Assembly (NCBI GenBank): GCA_963518845.1
Contig: CAUQKV010000001.1
Location: 1 to 64,000, forward strand
DNA length: 64,000 nucleotides
Source: JABCPE02 sp963518845
Lineage (GTDB): Bacteria > Bacteroidota > Bacteroidia > Flavobacteriales > Weeksellaceae
Direction of reading: 5' to 3'
Shown in pieces: positions 60,297 through 64,000 of this stretch (position 1 is its first letter; each line of letters starts with the position of its first letter). Under the pieces are notes generated by a model that ran no database searches, was not told the origin of the DNA, and saw only the letters and a program-made list of their open reading frames with translations. The translations under genes were made by a program, and so were the position numbers.

Positions 60297-60872
60297 CTAC
60301 CATTCCCAAGCAAAGGGATATGTATAGTATGGATTTTCATTATATTCTTTATCTGAAATTTTCTTTGGTTTCAGATTTCTATAAATATTAAGAATATCTT
60401 TATATTTGATTTTATTAAAGTCTATTTTATTATCATCTATCAAAGCAAATTTTATTTTTTTATTTCTAACATCATGGGTGTACTGATATATCCCTAATTC
60501 TCGTATAGCATAGAGAGGAATTAAGTTTTTATCTAAAAATATTAGTTCTTCTATTCCATAGGTAAATTGGTCTTTAGAGTTAAATATAATATCAAAATTA
60601 TTGGCTTCATTAGTTTTTATGCAGAGTATGATATTTACTCTTTTATCCACTAAAATTTTTATTTTTTCATTATAATGAAACAAGCTATAATTCTCATCAT
60701 TATATTCCATCACAAAAGGTTTTCCAAAGTTATAATGCTCATTATCACAGATTTGTTTATTAGAACTCATTATTTTTATGTCCTTAGGAAAATCCAAAAT
60801 CTTTATATTTTCACATTTGTCTTTACATGCTACTAATAATAATATTATTATTAATAAATAATGCAGTTTCAT
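60297..60872 (-). CDS. Hypothetical lipoprotein
   Basis: A 191-residue lipoprotein: MKLHYLLIIILLLVACKDKC has a lipobox with Cys 16. The mature part is strongly charged and AT-rich in codon use, with beta-like strands (FGKPFVMEYNDENYSLFHYN) and YGIEELIFLDKNLIPLYAIR. No known domain is recognised. It is in the leftward array of small envelope proteins, about 100 bases downstream of the next lipoprotein gene. Confidence 0.65.
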   Translation of the reverse strand: MKLHYLLIIILLLVACKDKCENIKILDFPKDIKIMSSNKQICDNEHYNFGKPFVMEYNDENYSLFHYNEKIKILVDKRVNIILCIKTNEANNFDIIFNSKDQFTYGIEELIFLDKNLIPLYAIRELGIYQYTHDVRNKKIKFALIDDNKIDFNKIKYKDILNIYRNLKPKKISDKEYNENPYYTYPFAWEW

Positions 60873-60940
60873 TTTTTTACTTTTTTATATTCAATTTGAA
60901 AATTATAACTTATTGATAATAACCACTCTAATACCCATCA

Positions 60941-60966
60941 CTATTTTTGTCTATGTAGTAGTTCTT
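60941..60966. repeat. 26-bp direct repeat (second copy 61679-61704)
   Basis: The 26 bases are identical at 61679-61704. They code for the KNYYIDKNS segment of two related lipoprotein gene ends and show that the gene was duplicated in tandem. Confidence 0.85.
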
Positions 60967-60972
60967 TTCCGT

Positions 60973-61635
60973 TTATATTTTTATAGTATCTCTTACATAA
61001 ATTTCACTCGCTCCCATTTCTCCATTTTTGGTTTGGGATAGTTCGAAAAAAATTCCTGAAACCAAAATATTGTTTTTATTAGGAACCGAAAATTCACATT
61101 GAAATTTATTATCAGAATTTACCCACTCACATTCGCTGCTGATTATTTCTTTATTTTTCTCAATATCATATACAGAATATAGAAAATTAGCTTTTGTCTC
61201 CACAATATCTTCGCTTTTGGACACATAAAAAGAATAGGAAACCTTGTCTTTATCAGATTTTAAAGTATAGTATTTACTTTTATAAACATCCAGTTTAGAG
61301 TCATTAAAAACCTTATATTGATTCGCAAATACTTTCTTATCAACTATTCTATATTCTACCATCGCTACTTTTTCACCATCGGTATCGGCTACTTCCCACC
61401 AATCTATCTTCTCATCATTTTGAGTCAAATAGCCCGTTACTTGCAGGGAATTTACCAATCCTCTTATTCTATAAGTGGAATCATTCAGCTTTGTTTTTTC
61501 TGTTTTCTTAAGTTTATCAATATCTGTCATTTCCAAAAAGAAATCTTGAGAATTTATAGCTGTTTTTTCTTCCGATTGGTCTTTTTTACAACAAGATAAT
61601 GTAAATAGAAAAATGATATAAATATATTTTTTCAT
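60973..61635 (-). CDS. Hypothetical lipoprotein (C-terminus shortened)
   Basis: A 220-residue lipoprotein from ATG 61635 (MKKYIYIIFLFTLSCCKKDQ); an in-frame ATG eight codons upstream would spoil the signal. Mature part: NSLQVTGYLTQNDEKIDWWE and YSFYVSKSEDIVETKANFLY, strands of unknown fold, and an end ASEIYVRDTIKI. Behind the stop codon, the DNA at 60930-60970 still reads GKNYYIDKNSDGY in a nearby frame, and the same peptide follows ASEIYVR in a gene fragment at 61666-61757. The C-terminus was therefore probably longer and has been cut by an indel. Confidence 0.65.
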   Translation of the reverse strand: MKKYIYIIFLFTLSCCKKDQSEEKTAINSQDFFLEMTDIDKLKKTEKTKLNDSTYRIRGLVNSLQVTGYLTQNDEKIDWWEVADTDGEKVAMVEYRIVDKKVFANQYKVFNDSKLDVYKSKYYTLKSDKDKVSYSFYVSKSEDIVETKANFLYSVYDIEKNKEIISSECEWVNSDNKFQCEFSVPNKNNILVSGIFFELSQTKNGEMGASEIYVRDTIKI

Positions 61636-61665
61636 AAAAATTATTTCAAAGTTTAGCACTAAAAC

Positions 61666-61757
61666 CTAATACATATCGCTATTTTTGTCTATGTAGTAGT
61701 TCTTTCCATTTATGTTTTTAGTATATCTTACATAGATTTCACTCGCTCTATATTTAG
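61666..61757 (-). pseudogene. 3' fragment of a second copy of the lipoprotein gene
   Basis: Read leftward, these bases encode KYRASEIYVRYTKNI then NGKNYYIDKNSDMY and a stop. The first part matches the end of the lipoprotein at 60973 (ASEIYVR) and the rest matches the DNA behind that gene's stop. The remainder of this copy is missing; a small unrelated frame (61754-61894) abuts it. It is a remnant of a tandem duplication. Confidence 0.72.
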
Positions 61758-61894
61758 CTATTTTTAAGTTTTTCCATGGTTATTGGATAATTCTTCATCA
61801 TGTATTCTACAGCCTCTTTAGCTAATGCTTTACTCTTTGTTGAATATGTCTTGGTTTTCAGTGTTACTTTCTTATTTTTATTTTCTCGTTTCAT
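61754..61894 (-). CDS. Possible 46-residue basic protein
   Basis: An ATG at 61894 opens MKRENKNKKVTLKTKTYSTK then SKALAKEAVEYMMKNYPITM and a short end. It is basic, helix-rich and free of rare-looking stretches. It sits upstream of the lipoprotein fragment in the 421-base gap 61636-62057; the rest of the gap holds only the fragment and a terminator. No family is recognised, and it could be chance. Confidence 0.42.
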   Translation of the reverse strand: MKRENKNKKVTLKTKTYSTKSKALAKEAVEYMMKNYPITMEKLKNS

Positions 61895-62023
61895 ATTATT
61901 TCTTTTTTTAATTCTCAATTCCTTTCATTACAAATATTTCTTCCAAAAAATTCCCATCAAAAACCCAAAAACAACCCTTGTGCAATTTACAGATTTTTGC
62001 AGTTTCTCTGTCAATTTTAAAAC

Positions 62024-62055
62024 ATAAAAAAACACCTTTTAGAAAGGTGCTTTTT
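62024..62055 (-). terminator. Terminator of the secreted-protein gene at 62058
   Basis: Read leftward: AAAAAGCACCTTT, short loop, AAAGGTGTTTTTTT. A near-identical terminator follows the paralogue at 63122. Confidence 0.82.
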
Positions 62056-62057
62056 AC

Positions 62058-63020
62058 TTATTTCTTCGGTAAAATAGGATTTCCTTTTATATCCAAAACA
62101 AAGTGCTTTCCGCTTTTGTCCGTTGCTAGGAAATATATAGTTACCTTGTCCCTATCTTGTATGTTTTTCCCATCTATTTCTTCTGATGAAGTGTATTTTA
62201 TACTATATATTTTATACTTTTCCTGTGGTTTTATCAGCCATTCTTGTGTTGTCAAATCTATCACACCTGATTTTTTGACTTCATTTAAATCTCTACTATC
62301 TTTTTGGACACTGTATCCTAAAACAGGATTGTATATAGTAAGATCATACATTATTTCACCATAGAGTTTTTTCTTCCCCGATATAGTTATAAAGCCCTTT
62401 TTACCATCGAAATCTTTCACATAGAAAATAGATTCTCCACTCTCTTTATCTTTATAATGAAGCTCCTCCATAGATTCAAAATGAAACTCTTTCAGCTCCT
62501 CTCCTTTTTGGTTGATAAGTATCTTCTTTTCTTCTTGTTTAACCACCGCATAATATTCACCTTTATAAAGTATTGGATTTGAGAAATATCGATATTTAAA
62601 ATTAAGTTTTGTCATCTCCCCTTTTTCATTCATTTGAAAACCTGGTTCTTCCATCGACTCAACACCTCTCAATGGCCAATAAGGCTCCACATGCGATTCA
62701 AAAATTGCTGGTCTTATCGTATAATCTGGAGAAATCATTACATAACTTCCATAACCATACCCTTCAATATATATGTATATATCAACATGAAGATCAGGAT
62801 TAAAAGTTCTTGGGCTTCTCAACACAAAATCCGTAAGAATTTTTCTAGATTTCACATCCATCAGCGCCCATTCCTTGCCGTCTTTAGAATATGGAACTAG
62901 GTCGGTAAGTTTATAACCTTTTATTTTATCTATAACATATTTTTGTGCTATTTCTTTATTACTCTGTGTAAATCCCAATGCACCTATACCAAGCATCAAG
63001 GCTAATAAAACTCTTTTCAT
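62058..63020 (-). CDS. Secreted protein, first member of a tandem pair (WG-repeat-like)
   Basis: A 320-residue protein with a signal peptide (MKRVLLALMLGIGALGFTQS). The mature chain has repeated short units such as GKEWALMDVKSRKILTDFVL, EEKKILINQKGEELKEFHFE and KKGFITISGKKKLYGEIMYD, the look of WG-type or related beta repeats: a hydrophobic strand, a polar turn with Gly-Lys and a second strand. It ends with KHFVLDIKGNPILPKK. It has about two thirds identity by eye with its neighbour at 63122, from which it is separated by a duplicated terminator. Function unknown; the cell envelope is the likely site. Confidence 0.75.
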   Translation of the reverse strand: MKRVLLALMLGIGALGFTQSNKEIAQKYVIDKIKGYKLTDLVPYSKDGKEWALMDVKSRKILTDFVLRSPRTFNPDLHVDIYIYIEGYGYGSYVMISPDYTIRPAIFESHVEPYWPLRGVESMEEPGFQMNEKGEMTKLNFKYRYFSNPILYKGEYYAVVKQEEKKILINQKGEELKEFHFESMEELHYKDKESGESIFYVKDFDGKKGFITISGKKKLYGEIMYDLTIYNPVLGYSVQKDSRDLNEVKKSGVIDLTTQEWLIKPQEKYKIYSIKYTSSEEIDGKNIQDRDKVTIYFLATDKSGKHFVLDIKGNPILPKK

Positions 63021-63085
63021 TTCTTATTCTTTTATTTTTGTGTGCAATTTACGGATTTTTGCTGTTTTTCTATTAGTTTTAAAGC

Positions 63086-63118
63086 ATAAAAAACACCTTT
63101 TAGAAAGGTGCTTTTTTT
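63086..63118 (-). terminator. Terminator of the paralogue gene at 63122
   Basis: Read leftward: AAAGCACCTTTCTA, AAAGGTGTTTTTTATG. The same hairpin as at 62024-62055 shows that the duplicated unit included the terminator. Confidence 0.82.
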
Positions 63119-63121
63119 TAC

Positions 63122-64000
63122 TTATTCTTTTGGTAAAATAGGATTTCCTTTTATATCCAAAACAAAGTGCTGTCCGCTTTGGTCTGTTGCTAAGAAATAT
63201 ATAGTGACTTTATTCCTATCTGTTTCATCATATTTTTTTAATTTTTCTGATGAAGTATAAAGAATATTGTATATTCTATAAATTTCCTGTGGTTTTATCA
63301 GCCACTCTTGTGTGGTCATATCCACTATACCCGATTTTTTAATTTGTCCATAATAATAATCTTTCTGAGCACTATACCCTAAAACACTATTGTATATAGT
63401 AAAATCATTCATCAGCTCACCATAGAGTTTTTTCTTCCCTGATATGGTTACAAATCCCTTTTTACCATCAAAATCTTCCACATAGAAAACAGCTTCATTT
63501 GTCTTTTCATCTTTATAACCAATATTTGATATTTCCTTGAAATAAAACCCTTTCTGTTCTTCTCCTTTTTCGTTAATAAGCATCCTGCCTTTCCTTTTAC
63601 TAAAAGAAGTTATGACATAATATACTCCTTTATACAAAATTGGTTCAGATATATCATAATAGCTGGAATGATGGGATATTATTTTTCCATTTTGATCAAC
63701 TTTAAAACCAAGTTCATTTGTTTTCATAAGTAGTTCCATTCCTTTTGTATATGGTGGAGGTTCTATTATTGGTGAAATAGTATAATCAGAAGAAATTTCC
63801 ATCTCTTCTTGCAGTCCATTTATATCTATATAAACATAAAATTTAGGAATAAAAGTTCTTGCTTCATTCAACACAAAATCTGTAAGCACTTTTCTGGATT
63901 TCACATCCATCAGTGCCCATTTATCACCGTCTTTGGAGTATGGAACTAGGTCTGTAGGCTTGTAGTTTTTTATTTTATCTACAATTTCGGTTTTTACAAT
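63122..64000 (-). CDS. Secreted protein, second member of the tandem pair (5' end outside)
   Basis: The frame runs from the stop at 63122 to the right edge. Upstream of the ATG at 63910 the codons at 63911-64000 continue in frame (IVDKIKNYKPTDLVPYSKDG), matching residues 31-51 of the gene at 62058, so the start and signal peptide lie beyond 64000. The shared units are the same: WALMDVKSRKVLTDFVL, KKGFVTISGKKKLYGELMND and HFVLDIKGNPILPKE. The middle (residues near 70-110) diverges most. Function unknown. Confidence 0.78.
   Translation of the reverse strand: MVKTEIVDKIKNYKPTDLVPYSKDGDKWALMDVKSRKVLTDFVLNEARTFIPKFYVYIDINGLQEEMEISSDYTISPIIEPPPYTKGMELLMKTNELGFKVDQNGKIISHHSSYYDISEPILYKGVYYVITSFSKRKGRMLINEKGEEQKGFYFKEISNIGYKDEKTNEAVFYVEDFDGKKGFVTISGKKKLYGELMNDFTIYNSVLGYSAQKDYYYGQIKKSGIVDMTTQEWLIKPQEIYRIYNILYTSSEKLKKYDETDRNKVTIYFLATDQSGQHFVLDIKGNPILPKE

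Noticed and set aside
61800..62364. Rightward open frames of 75 and 128 codons
   Set aside because: They are antisense to the 46-residue frame and to the secreted protein at 62058 and consist of Phe/Ser/Leu-rich shadow sequence.
1..64000. CRISPR arrays, rRNA genes, tRNA genes and complete insertion sequences
   Set aside because: I found no regularly spaced repeats, no rRNA sequence, no cloverleaf apart from the tmRNA and no transposase or integrase gene. A short tRNA missed by eye cannot be fully excluded.

Overview
The window reads as a chromosomal segment of a low-GC Bacteroidota bacterium of the class Flavobacteriia. My best guess is a Weeksellaceae-type organism, but genus and species cannot be fixed from the sequence alone. 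Supporting signs are Bacteroidota-type promoter -7 boxes (TAnnTTTG) in front of many genes, a short primary sigma factor of 288 residues without region 1.1, many SusD-less TonB receptors and lipoproteins, and family markers such as DUF2851, a DUF721 protein and a RibB with a degenerate second domain.

Region by region. 1-3727: four leftward glycosyltransferase genes, the end of a surface polysaccharide cluster that continues past the left edge. 3966-8286: a leftward array of immunity-like genes: an unknown protein, an SMI1/KNR4 (SUKH) protein, four paralogues of an unnamed family (one frame-broken) and an Imm17-like membrane protein, with no toxin in sight. 8342-38710: mostly housekeeping genes: dapD, an NlpC/P60 lipoprotein, rpoD, a thioredoxin-fold lipoprotein, a frame-broken LTA-synthase-type transferase, rlmD, a DUF1015-serC-ferredoxin group, an acyl-CoA reductase, fabI, pepT, recR, an exported peptide deformylase, pepD, an unpaired korA, a TonB receptor and fhs. 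Inside this run, 33288-35543 is a small accessory patch: a structured non-coding leader, a cyclic-phosphate-processing receiver (cREC) protein, a secreted coiled-coil protein and a PD-(D/E)XK-type protein.

38862-57040: a CDF metal exporter, an iron-siderophore pair (binding lipoprotein and TonB receptor), gyrB, a rightward run (symporter, DUF2851, GNAT, pyrD, pdxJ, DUF721), a leftward run (mtgA, AAA ATPase, gamma-carbonic anhydrase-like, methyltransferase, corA, ribB, grpB-like) and pnuC. SerC and PdxJ are both steps of DXP-dependent vitamin B6 synthesis; RibB and PnuC add riboflavin and NAD precursor supply.

57082-58998: ssrA (tmRNA) with its own promoter. A 1.4-kb mini-island is inserted at its 3' end, flanked by a 13-bp direct repeat, and holds an S24-repressor fragment and a type I restriction R-subunit-like endonuclease. 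The displaced original tmRNA end (with encoded CCA) and the likely original terminator lie just beyond it. 59063-64000: a leftward array of small lipoproteins, membrane proteins and tandem secreted paralogues with duplicated terminators and gene fragments, evidently an unstable, fast-evolving region; the last gene runs off the right edge.
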